Shown piece after piece: positions 9,493 to 18,341 of a DNA stretch of 64,000 nt. Where the stretch lies: contig NZ_FRAA01000003.1 of the NCBI RefSeq assembly GCF_900142205.1, positions 186,001 to 250,000 of the forward strand, written 5' to 3'. How positions within the stretch are numbered: the first letter of the stretch is position 1; the number at the start of each line of letters is the position of its first letter. The translations under genes and the position numbers were made by a program. The notes beneath the pieces were generated by a model that saw nothing but the letters and a program-made list of their open reading frames with translations, was not told the DNA's origin and ran no database searches. The stretch is from Reichenbachiella agariperforans (lineage in GTDB: Bacteria > Bacteroidota > Bacteroidia > Cytophagales > Cyclobacteriaceae).

Positions 9493-12099
9493 TTATATAA
9501 GACCTCTTTTATAAACATACCATCCCAAAAGCAACAGCAAACCGCCTAATACAACACTCAACCAGATCCAGGTCATAGAAGTAGCAGGAGCTATTTGGTC
9601 CGGTGCACCGAGGTAAATAAAGGATGCCCAATAGTAAGGAGACTTTTTCTCTTGGCTCAGTTTGGTATCATCGAGGTAGTTGATTTTGGCCTGACGGATC
9701 GCTTGATAGGGATATGCATTGTCGTGGTAGTGTTGGTAAAACCTCTTCATGAGCTCCGCAGTGGCTTGATCATTGACTCTCCAGAGAGAGAGTAGTACGT
9801 TTTTGACCCCTACTTGCACGAAAGCAGTCGCCAGACTCTGAGGACTTGCTCCCTGATAGAGCAGTCCCAAACCCGTCTCACAGGCACCTAGTACCATGAG
9901 CGAAGCGGACAATTCCATACTGCCAATCTCTGGAAAATAAAGCGTAGAATCGATAAACTGGATCGCAGGCGGATCATGCAGATAGCCCCCAGAAGCATGG
10001 GTCGAGAGATGAATGATTCCATAGTTTTTAGCCTCCTCCATAAATCGTCGTTTGGTCGCTTTTTCCTTACTATAGTACTGCCCCTTGATTTGTTCCCTAA
10101 TTGCGGACGCTTCTTGCGCACTGTACTGCAGATGAAGATTCGTGCCAGCAAATTCAGGAAAGAACCCCAATAGCTTATGATCTCCCGATGTACTAGTCCG
10201 TTGCTGCTGATAAAGTTGGGCAGAATAGTGATGAAGCAAAGTCGTTTGGCGAAGCAACCAGGGCCAATGGGCATAGTTCATCCCGACTGCTGTCTCGGTC
10301 AGCAAAGCATCAAACGGTACAAAATTAAGTAAGCCGTCCGCTACCACCATCAGCTGCGAAGGAGTTGTATCTCCGAGCAATTGACTACCTAACCGTTCCG
10401 CTACTTGAGCGTACTCCATAGGTCGTTCATTGATGTGTTCGGGGCTAGAAAAGAACTGCAACAAAGACTTACTGTCTTCTTTGAGTTGGTACACAGCGGT
10501 ATCACGGTGCATCGTGACCGAATGAGGTGTCACTTCGAATCGATAATAAGCCTGCTTACCTACAAAATATGCCCAGAGTTGAAGTCTCTCCCGATCCAAC
10601 CGCTTTTGCAAACTGTCAAGATCGAGTAATGAACGCTTCAAAATACCCTGAAAGGAGCCATTCGTATTGGCCTCAAGCCGGATATGGTTTTGCTGATCGA
10701 TGAGTTGCTGTATCTCTTCTAGTCTCGCTCCAGACCCCTTGGCTCGAGCTTGTGCCAACTCCCCTTCGATTTTAGCCTGTCGTCGCACCCATTTTCTTCG
10801 CGACGAATCAGCATCATAGCTAGCAATCTGCTGCCGTAGTTCTACAGCTTTGGTATGCTCAGCTACTTGCAGTGCCAGTGCTGCCAGTTGGGTCTGAGGG
10901 ACTACCTGATATTGCTGATAGAGTAGATACAAGATTTTTTCTGTCCGTTGTCTTCTTTCTCCTTGCTGTAGGAGAATGGACTTTCCATAATTGTAATGCT
11001 GCGCTAACTGATCTTCCACCCTAGCACTTTTGTGGTAGTAACCCATGGCCAATTTGAATTGTCCGAGACGCACCAAAACATCAGCCATACCATCCATAGC
11101 TGCCTTAAGTGTATTTTCTGCATAGAGCAAAGAATCATGAGGCAAACCACTATTCCACTCTGGGATCAACTGATGCAACGCCTTTTCGAAGCTCTCTTTG
11201 CTCGGAACCCATCGTCTCGTACTCATGAGCAACTGCCCCAGTTGGACATGCAGTTTGGCCAGTCGTCGTGGTTCTATCTCTTGTAGTTCTTTACAGCGCG
11301 CTAAGGCTTTTTGTGTCGCAGCGATGGCACTGACCGTATCTTCTAACTGTAGATACAGAGAAGCCTGATTAGACCAATGATCAGCCTGTAGCAGATCAGA
11401 CACACTATTTTGCTCGAAAAGGGTTTGCGTTTGCGCACTGATTTGCTGAGCCAATTCTAGTTGTTGATCTAGCAGATAGGCATGAGATAGATTGACAAGA
11501 GTTCTGACCTTTTGATCCACTTGCTCTGGAGCGATCAAAAACTCCGCTTGCCGCAGTAGATCAATGGCATTCGTCACTCGACCCGTCGATTTATACACGA
11601 TCGACAGGTTGATCAAAGCAGTGATTTGTTGCTCTCGGCTTTTGTTTTTTTGTGCTTTTTGGAGATAAAGCTGAATGATACTCTCTGCGCTACTGTAGTC
11701 ACCAATCATACTGTAGGCATTGGCTAGAGGAATCAGCACATAATCAATCAAGTCATAGCTTTCGACAGGTTGACCCTTGCCTTCTATCCAAGCCTTTTCA
11801 TACGCTTGTATCGCTTGCGTCACTTGCCCGTACTTCATTCGATAGTAGCCTTCATTGCTATACAGCACACAAAGCGCCAGATGCTCATCCGCTTGCGTGG
11901 CAGGTCGCCAACTGTTGTTTTCTATGGCATCAAAAATACTGAGGTTCTCTTTCGTAGGGTGTGCCAAAAACTCATCTAAGGTCGCATAGATCAAACCTTC
12001 TAGATCGTCTTGGGATCGAAAAGTATCCTGCGCCCACGTGACCTGCATCACCAAAAGACATAGGAACAGCAAGCAAAATTCCCGTATTAGAATCGCCAT
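9493..12099 (-). CDS. TPR-CHAT protein (putative caspase-like protease) with C-terminal membrane anchor
   Basis: 868 residues from the ATG at 12099 (a GTG six codons upstream is less likely). A signal sequence (ending VTWAQ) is followed by about ten TPR-like helical repeats to residue 400, a coiled-coil-rich linker (to about 520), and a C-terminal CHAT domain with the dyad His701 (LSTHA) and Cys740 (GACETG). A transmembrane helix at about 840-860 ends the protein. The CHAT domain is a caspase-family peptidase fold; both catalytic residues are intact. The gene overlaps the upstream PKD-barrel gene by 13 bp, suggesting translational coupling. Its substrate is unknown. Confidence 0.88.
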   Translation of the reverse strand: MAILIREFCLLFLCLLVMQVTWAQDTFRSQDDLEGLIYATLDEFLAHPTKENLSIFDAIENNSWRPATQADEHLALCVLYSNEGYYRMKYGQVTQAIQAYEKAWIEGKGQPVESYDLIDYVLIPLANAYSMIGDYSSAESIIQLYLQKAQKNKSREQQITALINLSIVYKSTGRVTNAIDLLRQAEFLIAPEQVDQKVRTLVNLSHAYLLDQQLELAQQISAQTQTLFEQNSVSDLLQADHWSNQASLYLQLEDTVSAIAATQKALARCKELQEIEPRRLAKLHVQLGQLLMSTRRWVPSKESFEKALHQLIPEWNSGLPHDSLLYAENTLKAAMDGMADVLVRLGQFKLAMGYYHKSARVEDQLAQHYNYGKSILLQQGERRQRTEKILYLLYQQYQVVPQTQLAALALQVAEHTKAVELRQQIASYDADSSRRKWVRRQAKIEGELAQARAKGSGARLEEIQQLIDQQNHIRLEANTNGSFQGILKRSLLDLDSLQKRLDRERLQLWAYFVGKQAYYRFEVTPHSVTMHRDTAVYQLKEDSKSLLQFFSSPEHINERPMEYAQVAERLGSQLLGDTTPSQLMVVADGLLNFVPFDALLTETAVGMNYAHWPWLLRQTTLLHHYSAQLYQQQRTSTSGDHKLLGFFPEFAGTNLHLQYSAQEASAIREQIKGQYYSKEKATKRRFMEEAKNYGIIHLSTHASGGYLHDPPAIQFIDSTLYFPEIGSMELSASLMVLGACETGLGLLYQGASPQSLATAFVQVGVKNVLLSLWRVNDQATAELMKRFYQHYHDNAYPYQAIRQAKINYLDDTKLSQEKKSPYYWASFIYLGAPDQIAPATSMTWIWLSVVLGGLLLLLGWYVYKRGLI

Positions 12100-14081
12100 A
12101 TCAGATACATCGACCACTGATGATTCGGCTGATTGAGCAGGTAAGAGTAACGAAAACCAGCACTAGGCCCTATCCGTGCCAACCCGAGATTGACATCCAC
12201 GAATGCACCAGGAACAATTCGTTGCGCCCCCGTATCAGCACTTCCCTCATCTACCCTACTTAGATCTGGATTAGGCTCCAGTTGATCGCTTCCTTCAAAC
12301 CGAATATAGTAATCATACGCACGCTCGTAATCCTCCGTCTCTTTTAGTTTCATATTGAACTGAATCCCAGCACCAAAACTTACAAAGTTGGCCAGATTGT
12401 AACGGTACGATATTGGAATCAAAGTCATCGTCAGGTAATCAAAAGAAGACTCCTCATATATATCCTCTATTTCCGTGATCGCCTGGCGATCCGTTTCTGT
12501 CTCTGTTCGGGTCTGACTCTGGCTTTCATAGCTCCCCTTGCCTAGGAGCAGTTCGGCTTGTAGGTAACCTCGGTCGGGTTTATAAGGAGCTATCGTCGCT
12601 CCTGCATAGTATTGGCGACTCGCACTGAGGGAAGGAATAGCAGTATAACCCATCACCGCACCGATGGATATACCCGGTTTGAAATACGACTTGCTGTAGT
12701 TAGTCAGGATGGGCTCGTTCTTGTCAAAAATGATGGCGGTACGACTGACTGTATTCTTTTTAGGCACATCCTTTTTGAGCGCAATCTTGTATTTTACAAA
12801 TCCCTTCGTCGAGTCATATTCTGACACTCCGGGTTGATTACTCCCTGGCAAATATATGTTTCGAAAGACAAATGACATTTGCTTTTCGCCCCGAATGGTA
12901 TCCAAACAACTGATGGTAATAGGCATGGATCCATCAGGACAGATCGGACACGGTGGATGCATATCCAGCACCTCTAGCGTCGATTGATCCAGATGCTCAG
13001 GCACGTCTACATCCAAACGGATTTTACTGGCTGGTCCTTCGCCATTGTTCTGAAAACGAATTTTGTACTTGAGCTTTTTATTCTTGGCAAATCGATAGTT
13101 GAGTCGAGTATCCGATACAGCCATTTTGTTGGGGTCATGCGAAGTGGTGATTTCCATCTCTAGATCCTCCACTTTGTGTGCACTGCTACTTCGATCTGGC
13201 ACATAGATACCACGTACCTTGATGATCGCACTGGTATCCTTCAGCATGTCAGGTGTAGTCTCTAGTGTCATGAAAAAGTTACGCTGCTCATTTGGCCTCA
13301 TGTCTCCAAACTCCAAGATAAGCCTGTCGCGAAACGTATGCTCTGATTTATCTAAAGTCTGAATCAAGGGTGGATGCTCAGTAGAGTCCCCTCCACCATC
13401 GGCATAGAGCCCCGCAGGACTCCCCATCCCTACCCATAACTTATCGGTTTGAAAATCCGATGAATTGAACAGTGCTGACAGCATCGGTGATTCGATGGTA
13501 CGCTCTCCGTGATGTGTGCGTACATCGACCATTTTGAAGTTGTCTGCTCTAAATTTGTTTTCATTGTAGTAGACATAAAATTTGCCACTACTAATCTGCT
13601 GGCTCGTGTTTTCGTAGCGCAGCGTCACCACCATCTGTTCATTAGGTACGGGTTCTCGGTTTTTGAGCATCGCTATCCCTCCAAAACTCTCATAAGTACT
13701 ATCCTTGACAGGTTCATAAGAGGTTTGGTTTACGGTTACTTTTTTGGGACGGCTAGGTGGTGCTTTTCCATTGTCATAGTTGTTGGTGACCTGAAGATGA
13801 ACCTCCTGCTCTCCAGGGTTTTCATAGGTATGTTCTGGCGCTTCGTCCATACTATACGACCCGTCTCCAAACTCCCAGAAATAAGTATAGAAAGGCTCTG
13901 GTGCACCGGGTATTTGAATCAAAGGTGGTGTATCTGCTGAGAGCTTGACTTTATTTTGATCTTGCTCGATCAGTATATTGGCTTCTCTAAGACTATCTGT
14001 AGCGATGGGACTTTGTGCTTGACTAGCCGTGCCATATACAACTGATAGTATCAATAAAAGGAAGGGTAAATTCTTTCGCAT
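12087..14081 (-). CDS. PKD-domain protein with predicted C-terminal outer-membrane beta-barrel
   Basis: 664 residues with a signal peptide (ending ASQAQS). Residues about 45-115 are a PKD domain (YFWEFGDGSYS, then HTYENPGEQEVHLQVTN). The middle (about 140-440) is beta-rich and resembles DUF11-type repeat regions (KIRFQNNGEGPASKIRLDVDVP). The last 200 residues alternate in amphipathic fashion and end in WSMYLIWRF with a terminal Phe, the signature of an outer-membrane barrel. It is transcribed just before the TPR-CHAT gene, overlapping it by 13 bp, so the two products probably act together at the envelope. Confidence 0.75.
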   Translation of the reverse strand: MRKNLPFLLLILSVVYGTASQAQSPIATDSLREANILIEQDQNKVKLSADTPPLIQIPGAPEPFYTYFWEFGDGSYSMDEAPEHTYENPGEQEVHLQVTNNYDNGKAPPSRPKKVTVNQTSYEPVKDSTYESFGGIAMLKNREPVPNEQMVVTLRYENTSQQISSGKFYVYYNENKFRADNFKMVDVRTHHGERTIESPMLSALFNSSDFQTDKLWVGMGSPAGLYADGGGDSTEHPPLIQTLDKSEHTFRDRLILEFGDMRPNEQRNFFMTLETTPDMLKDTSAIIKVRGIYVPDRSSSAHKVEDLEMEITTSHDPNKMAVSDTRLNYRFAKNKKLKYKIRFQNNGEGPASKIRLDVDVPEHLDQSTLEVLDMHPPCPICPDGSMPITISCLDTIRGEKQMSFVFRNIYLPGSNQPGVSEYDSTKGFVKYKIALKKDVPKKNTVSRTAIIFDKNEPILTNYSKSYFKPGISIGAVMGYTAIPSLSASRQYYAGATIAPYKPDRGYLQAELLLGKGSYESQSQTRTETETDRQAITEIEDIYEESSFDYLTMTLIPISYRYNLANFVSFGAGIQFNMKLKETEDYERAYDYYIRFEGSDQLEPNPDLSRVDEGSADTGAQRIVPGAFVDVNLGLARIGPSAGFRYSYLLNQPNHQWSMYLIWRF

Positions 14082-14416
14082 AGATGGGGTGGATTGTAGG
14101 TTATGTGTCTGTGATACTTATAGAACCAAACGCACTCAAAAGTACCAAAGTATAATTGATTCTTTATTAGATACAATTTTATTCTAGTTAAGAATTAACA
14201 TTTAGGCTATAAGCAGCGCAGTAAAAAGCACGCACAAAAGAAGAAAGCGTGTAATCAGATTTATTATCGTGTTGCGTTTCATGATAGTAGGGTTAATGTT
14301 GTCTAAAAAGAGAATGGAGATTAAAACATGCTTTCACCTCTATTCTGTGACTACCAAAAACAAAATACCACTTGGCAATCCAGAGGTGGTATCTTGAGCT
14401 GGTCAAAGAGATCTAC
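14082..14416. other. Intergenic gap between lipoprotein and PKD-barrel genes
   Basis: 335 bp without a credible open frame. It contains the terminator-like hairpin at 14365-14392 next to the upstream gene; the rest should hold the promoter of the PKD-CHAT pair, but I recognise no clear box. Confidence 0.6.
14365..14392 (-). terminator. Terminator-like hairpin after the lipoprotein gene
   Basis: ATACCAC (14365-14371) pairs with GTGGTAT (14386-14392); on the minus strand the stem is followed by TTTTGTTTTTGG. It lies 24 bp past the stop codon of the minus-strand lipoprotein gene. Confidence 0.6.
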
Positions 14417-15445
14417 TTAGGGTAGATCATTGATCAATTGTGTGAGTTCACTTTCGGTAGTAGGCATCAGCGCATCCACTACTTCGACATGATCTTCGGT
14501 TGTAGTGGCGGATTGAATCGCATAGTGATACTCGTCATCCACGATGGACACTACGATGAAGTGTACATCGATCCCTATCGGCATCATCCCGTAGTGTTCT
14601 GAGAACAATTCGTCCTCTGGGAAGTACGTGTCGAAACGCGCCAATGCAGCAGGTTCCCCGTCATAACTCAAGTACACTGCACAGTTGGTATCATCATAGC
14701 CCTCTGGCACATCTACGAACACAGTCGTCTTAGGTAGGTCAGAGCTATACCATTTGTCCAAGTTGGTCCAACCGAAATCGTTGAGGAAGGCATAATAAGT
14801 CCCGGCATGTTGTCCACCGCCCGTGCCATCTGCACCCTGACCGACTGCTTCCAATCCTCGGTTTTTCTCTTCTTCCCAGACTACATCACAGTCCGCCGTC
14901 TCACAGTCTTCATTGGCATTGCCAAATATGCGCATGTCCATGTCTAGTGAGTCGGTTTTCACCTGTAGCTGATAGCCCATGTTTTCTTTCATAAATACCG
15001 CTTCGCCATCTTGCTTCACTTCGATATAGAATTCTCCACCTGAGATGAGCGTAGCTCGGGTACCATCTCCCATTTGGCCCATGGTGGGCTTATTGCCCAG
15101 CAGCATATCTGCGCGTCCGAATATTTCTATAAAAGTCACATCCACAGAACCTGTCACTGGCTCACCATTCGCATCCACTAACCCCTCCGCAGGGATGGAC
15201 AGTGTACTTGTTCCGCTTTTGCTGCTCCATGAGCCTCCTTCTGCTACATCGAACGCAAACGTCTCTTTGCGTTCATTCAGCTGCTCAGTGAAACTCTCAT
15301 TGAGTGCTTGGCCATCTGGCTCAGGCAATATTGGATCCAAGATATCTTCGCCTTTATTCTCACAGGCACCTAACATAGCCGTTGCTGCAATACCTAGTAC
15401 TACTACTGGCTTTTTCAAGAATGAAATAAATTTGTTCGTTTTCAT
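14417..15445 (-). CDS. Outer-membrane lipoprotein of unknown function
   Basis: 342 residues with a lipoprotein signal (TAMLGAC, Cys at about 28). The N-terminal third has a beta-sandwich pattern seen in many Bacteroidota lipoproteins (a TLSIPAEGLVDANGEPVTGSV strand pair followed by a conserved FIEIF strand); the C-terminal part holds an Asp/Gly-rich segment and is unrecognised. A Cys pair (about 162-168) may form a disulfide. It is divergent from the sigma-factor gene, 129 bp apart, and upstream of the PKD-barrel and TPR-CHAT genes, so it may belong to the same regulated set. No function is proposed. Confidence 0.7.
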   Translation of the reverse strand: MKTNKFISFLKKPVVVLGIAATAMLGACENKGEDILDPILPEPDGQALNESFTEQLNERKETFAFDVAEGGSWSSKSGTSTLSIPAEGLVDANGEPVTGSVDVTFIEIFGRADMLLGNKPTMGQMGDGTRATLISGGEFYIEVKQDGEAVFMKENMGYQLQVKTDSLDMDMRIFGNANEDCETADCDVVWEEEKNRGLEAVGQGADGTGGGQHAGTYYAFLNDFGWTNLDKWYSSDLPKTTVFVDVPEGYDDTNCAVYLSYDGEPAALARFDTYFPEDELFSEHYGMMPIGIDVHFIVVSIVDDEYHYAIQSATTTEDHVEVVDALMPTTESELTQLINDLP

Positions 15446-15574
15446 AATGTTCGTTTTTGGTTTACACTCCTAGATCAATACTTCCCCAGTTTGTTACCCC
15501 CTCTCTCAATTTTTTTTTCATAATTTGCCTTTTCAGAATAAAAACCGCCTCTATTGATAAATAGAACGACCAAC

Positions 15575-16150
15575 ATGACAGAAGACCAACATAGTGACCA
15601 ACGCTACATTCAGGGACTGCTAGAGAATGATCGGCATCTGGTGCAGGAGATATATGAAAAGTTTGCCCCTAAGGTGGTAGCCTTCGTGAAAAGCAATCAG
15701 GGAGATGAATCGTCTGCCAGTGATCTGATACAGGACACACTGATCGTGATCTACCGTCAGGCACAGGACAAGGGACTACTACTGACCTGTCCGTTTGAGG
15801 CCTATTTTCTATTGCTATGCAAACGACGCTGGTGGAATCAACTAAAAAGTCGAAAAACAGAGGTAACAATCGAGGACGAAACGCTATCTATAAACGAAGG
15901 GCAAGACGAGCTCGTCTCACTCAGCGAAGTACATGAAGCAAAATGTACACTGTTTGAGAAAAAATTTGAAGCACTGGGTGATAAGTGCAAAGAATTGCTT
16001 CGTCTCTCACTGAAACTAGACTCGATGAAAGAGGTAGCAGAAAAACTCGGCGTAAGCTACGCCTATGCCCGCAAGAAAAAATCTACCTGTATGGGGAGTC
16101 TTACCGAAATGGTACGCACCTCTGATGAATATAAAAACTTGAACACATAA
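15575..16150 (+). CDS. RNA polymerase sigma-70 family factor (ECF type)
   Basis: 191 residues from the ATG at 15575; a TTG seven codons upstream is an unlikely start. Region 2 spans about 10-80 (EIYEKFAPKVVAFVKSN, then SDLIQDTLIVIYRQ, the core-binding helix) and region 4 about 125-180 (LRLSLKLDSMKEVAEKLGVSYAYARKKKS, the helix-turn-helix). Two-domain architecture fits ECF-type factors. Its stop overlaps the start of the next gene (TAATG), a coupling typical of sigma/anti-sigma pairs. It is divergent from the lipoprotein gene, whose promoter it may control. Confidence 0.88.
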   Translation: MTEDQHSDQRYIQGLLENDRHLVQEIYEKFAPKVVAFVKSNQGDESSASDLIQDTLIVIYRQAQDKGLLLTCPFEAYFLLLCKRRWWNQLKSRKTEVTIEDETLSINEGQDELVSLSEVHEAKCTLFEKKFEALGDKCKELLRLSLKLDSMKEVAEKLGVSYAYARKKKSTCMGSLTEMVRTSDEYKNLNT

Positions 16151-16887
16151 TGAGCCAGGAAGAAAATTATATACTGATAGAGTCCTATATACAGGGGGAT
16201 ATGGAAGCCTCAGAACGCAAGGCGTTTGAAGAGCGTCTAAACACTGAGCCTGAGCTAGCCGAACAATACCGAGTGTATGAGGAGACTTGGAAAAGCCTCA
16301 AATCAAGCATCCAGCGAGAAGCTCACGAATCAGAGCTCAAGAACAGCCTGCAACTCGCATCCCAAGCCTATTTTGCGAAAGCAGAAGACACACCTGTACT
16401 AAAACCCAAAAGACCATGGTACTTGGCAGTCGCAGCAGTAGTGGCTTTGCTGGTAGCTGCAGTGTATGTATTCAACATGGGTAGTCCGCAGTACGGTGAC
16501 TATGCACGGTATGACGCCTTGAGCCTCTCGCTAAGAAGTGATGATCCCGATGCAGCCTTGAGAAAGAAAGCAGAAACGGCTTTTAATGCGGGCGACTACA
16601 CTGCGTCGGCCAACTACCTCAAACAGATCAGCGATAAGAATGACAGTGTCAAGGCCTTGTTCTACCTAGCGCTCAGCTATATAGAAACAGGAGACTATCA
16701 GCTCGCCAATACGCTACTGACCGAACTGCAAAATGGCACATCTGTGTACAAACACCGAGCAACTTGGTTTCGTGCACTTTGCTATCTCAAGCAAAATAAA
16801 ATGGATGAATGCAAACAATTGCTAGAGCAGATACCAGTAGAAGCGCAAGACTATCAACAAGCGCAAGATCTCTTAGAGGCTATGTGA
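16150..16887 (+). CDS. Membrane protein with TPR-like periplasmic domain, probable anti-sigma partner
   Basis: 245 residues starting in the stop of the sigma gene (TAATG). The N-terminal 90 residues are helical and cytoplasmic, starting with a segment like those of Bacteroidota anti-sigma proteins (YIQGDMEASERKAFEERLNTEPELAEQ). One transmembrane helix (about 94-114, YLAVAAVVALLVAAVYVF) leads to TPR-like helices (from about 130: AETAFNAGDYTASANYL). There is no HxxxCxxC zinc motif. The layout fits a membrane-bound sigma regulator that senses periplasmic proteins through TPRs; this role is inferred from context. Confidence 0.75.
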   Translation: MSQEENYILIESYIQGDMEASERKAFEERLNTEPELAEQYRVYEETWKSLKSSIQREAHESELKNSLQLASQAYFAKAEDTPVLKPKRPWYLAVAAVVALLVAAVYVFNMGSPQYGDYARYDALSLSLRSDDPDAALRKKAETAFNAGDYTASANYLKQISDKNDSVKALFYLALSYIETGDYQLANTLLTELQNGTSVYKHRATWFRALCYLKQNKMDECKQLLEQIPVEAQDYQQAQDLLEAM

Positions 16888-17008
16888 GACGAGAGAGGGT
16901 AGAAACGAGTGACAGGTATCCTATAGACTTTGTTAGAAATCCATAAGGTCATCAACCCTGCATAGCCTCTGGTACCGTTATACCCACTTCTCGTATTACA
17001 AATATTCA

Positions 17009-17032
17009 GCTCGATCGGAAATGCGACCGAGC
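17009..17032 (+). terminator. Hairpin downstream of the sigma/TPR operon
   Basis: GCTCGaTCG (17009-17017) pairs with CGAcCGAGC (17024-17032) with one central mismatch and is followed by GGGTCTTT. It lies 122 bp past the TPR gene stop; termination is plausible but not certain. Confidence 0.45.
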
Positions 17033-17113
17033 GGGTCTTTAAGATCAAAGTACAGGTAGTGGATCAAAGGCTTTCAGATCGCTTTGAGGAAAGTAATAAA
17101 GGTTCGGGTTTCT

Positions 17114-17233
17114 GCTTGCGCAAGCAGAAGGTCCACCTTGGGCAAGCAGACAGTTGAGCTTGCACAAGCACAGGCTCCCTCTTGCGCAAGGAGAGAGTCG
17201 ACCTTGCGCAAGGCCAGATCGCCGCTTGAAGTC
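17114..17233. repeat. Array 2 of GCTTGCGCAAGC-type palindromes, exact 22-bp period
   Basis: Five 12-bp units start at 17114, 17136, 17158, 17180 and 17202, each exactly 22 bp after the last: GCTTGCGCAAGC, CCTTGGGCAAGC, GCTTGCACAAGC, TCTTGCGCAAGG, CCTTGCGCAAGG. A decayed sixth (GCTTGAAGTC) starts at 17224, again in phase. The 10-bp intervals share little beyond a tendency to start with A. The substitutions in units 4 and 5 at the outer pair (T..G, C..G) partly keep the symmetry, suggesting the palindrome itself is selected. The unit matches array 1 at 1927-2026. Confidence 0.9.
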
Positions 17234-17333
17234 TTCTCAGTCTTAGGGTTCGTACTATTTAACTTTATTAAAACCTTGTCTGAAATGCATCAATCGCACA
17301 TTGTCTTCAATCAACCTTTACATAATCAATAGA

Positions 17334-17518
17334 GTCTCCGACAGGGTTTGTCTAGCAGGATTTTTCTACCTTCATGCTGAGGTCTGCTTATAAATTCACG
17401 GATAGTTGATGAACCAGCAGCATATCTGTATCGTAGTGCAAGAGAATATGCAGCTCGGAAAGGTTTGCTGTCAATAGAGGTGATCGAGTAGCTGATCCGT
17501 GTCGGAGACACTGTTTTT
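17334..17518. repeat. Inverted-repeat-bounded segment with terminal hairpin
   Basis: GTCTCCGACA (17334-17343) is the exact reverse complement of TGTCGGAGAC (17500-17509), bracketing about 156 bp with no clear gene. The right copy also lies in a hairpin GTGTC-GGA-GACAC (17499-17511) followed by TGTTTTT, which resembles a terminator on the + strand. It could be a remnant of a small mobile element or a structured RNA; neither is demonstrated. Confidence 0.4.
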
Positions 17519-17566
17519 ATAGGATTGATTTTCAGTCGCCCTGCGGAAGACCTAAAACAACAGGTA

Positions 17567-17587
17567 TTCGACTTTACAAAAGTCGAA
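17567..17587. repeat. Hairpin with 9-bp stem and ACA loop
   Basis: TTCGACTTT (17567-17575), loop ACA, AAAGTCGAA (17579-17587). A second hairpin with the same ACA loop and TT/AA closing pairs lies at 17651-17669. Confidence 0.6.
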
Positions 17588-17650
17588 CAGCGGGTTCTTA
17601 TATACTACATGTTCTGCTCTGATCGCATTGCAAATGCTCAAACCATACCA

Positions 17651-17669
17651 TCCTCGTTACAAACGAGGA
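17651..17669. repeat. Hairpin with 8-bp stem and ACA loop upstream of the Crp-like gene
   Basis: TCCTCGTT (17651-17658), loop ACA, AACGAGGA (17662-17669). It ends 42 bp before the start codon of the Crp/Fnr gene, so it could be an operator or a leader structure, or the end of a decayed repeat together with 17567-17587. Confidence 0.6.
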
Positions 17670-17711
17670 CGATTTGGGTAGAAGATCAAATTGTTACAAC
17701 AAAAACTACAG

Positions 17712-18278
17712 ATGAACCAGATTAGACAGTTTATTGAGCGCATTACGCCTATGAATGATAGTGATTGGCAGTTTTTCTCTTCCAAACTAAAAACTATAAC
17801 CCTTCACAAACACACACACCTTTTGGAGATGGGAGAAACAGAAAATGCACTATCCTTTATTACCAAAGGAATAGTCAGACTCTACATCCCCAGAGCAGAA
17901 CAAGATTTAACCTTTGGCTTTTTATTCGAAAATGAATTTGTGACTGCCTACGATTCCTTTTTGACACAAATGCCCTCCGAATACCAAATAGAGACGTTGA
18001 CAGAAACCACTTTGTGGAGAATATCGCATCGAGACTTACACGAAGTGTACGAGCAAACCCACAGTGGCAACATCATTGGACGCAAAATGGCTGAAAAGAT
18101 GTTTTTGATCAAGTCCAAAAGAGAACTTGCTCTATTGAGCAAAACGGCAGAAGAACGGTACCTAGATCTATTTTCCGACAGACCAAAGCTACTGCAGCAA
18201 ATCCCACTAAAATACATCGCCTCGTATATCGGCGTGACACCACAGGCATTGAGCAGAATCAGAAAGCGCATTACTTAA
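17712..18278 (+). CDS. Crp/Fnr family transcriptional regulator
   Basis: 188 residues from the ATG at 17712; the frame extends back only to a TTG. A cyclic-nucleotide-binding-like beta-roll (about 20-115, LHKHTHLLEMGETENALSFITKGIVRLYI) is followed by a long helix and a short C-terminal helix-turn-helix (KYIASYIGVTPQALSRIRKRI). No FNR-type Cys cluster is present. Short regulators of this kind are common in Bacteroidota; the ligand is unknown. The DoxX-like gene follows 63 bp downstream and is a likely target or operon partner. Confidence 0.9.
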   Translation: MNQIRQFIERITPMNDSDWQFFSSKLKTITLHKHTHLLEMGETENALSFITKGIVRLYIPRAEQDLTFGFLFENEFVTAYDSFLTQMPSEYQIETLTETTLWRISHRDLHEVYEQTHSGNIIGRKMAEKMFLIKSKRELALLSKTAEERYLDLFSDRPKLLQQIPLKYIASYIGVTPQALSRIRKRIT

Positions 18279-18341
18279 CCTGGGTTCATTGTTTCTGCGC
18301 GCATGCTTTCTGAACTTTGCATTTCAATTATTCAGACAAAC

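Larger units (their letters stand above)
16888..17711. other. Repeat-rich intergenic region
   Basis: 824 bp with no believable gene: open frames here are short and run through repeats. In order it holds a hairpin after the TPR gene (17009-17032), the 22-bp palindrome array (17114-17233), a 10-bp inverted repeat enclosing about 156 bp (17334-17343 and 17500-17509) with a small terminator, and two hairpins with ACA loops (17567-17587, 17651-17669) just before the Crp-like gene. Confidence 0.7.

Noticed and set aside
17114-17233. The palindrome array as a CRISPR
   Set aside because: Repeats are 12 bp with 10-bp intervals, far below CRISPR size, and no cas genes are present.
17326-17511. Short minus-strand open frame as a transposase or intron remnant
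   Set aside because: The 61-residue product matches no transposase motif I recognise and runs through the inverted-repeat segment.
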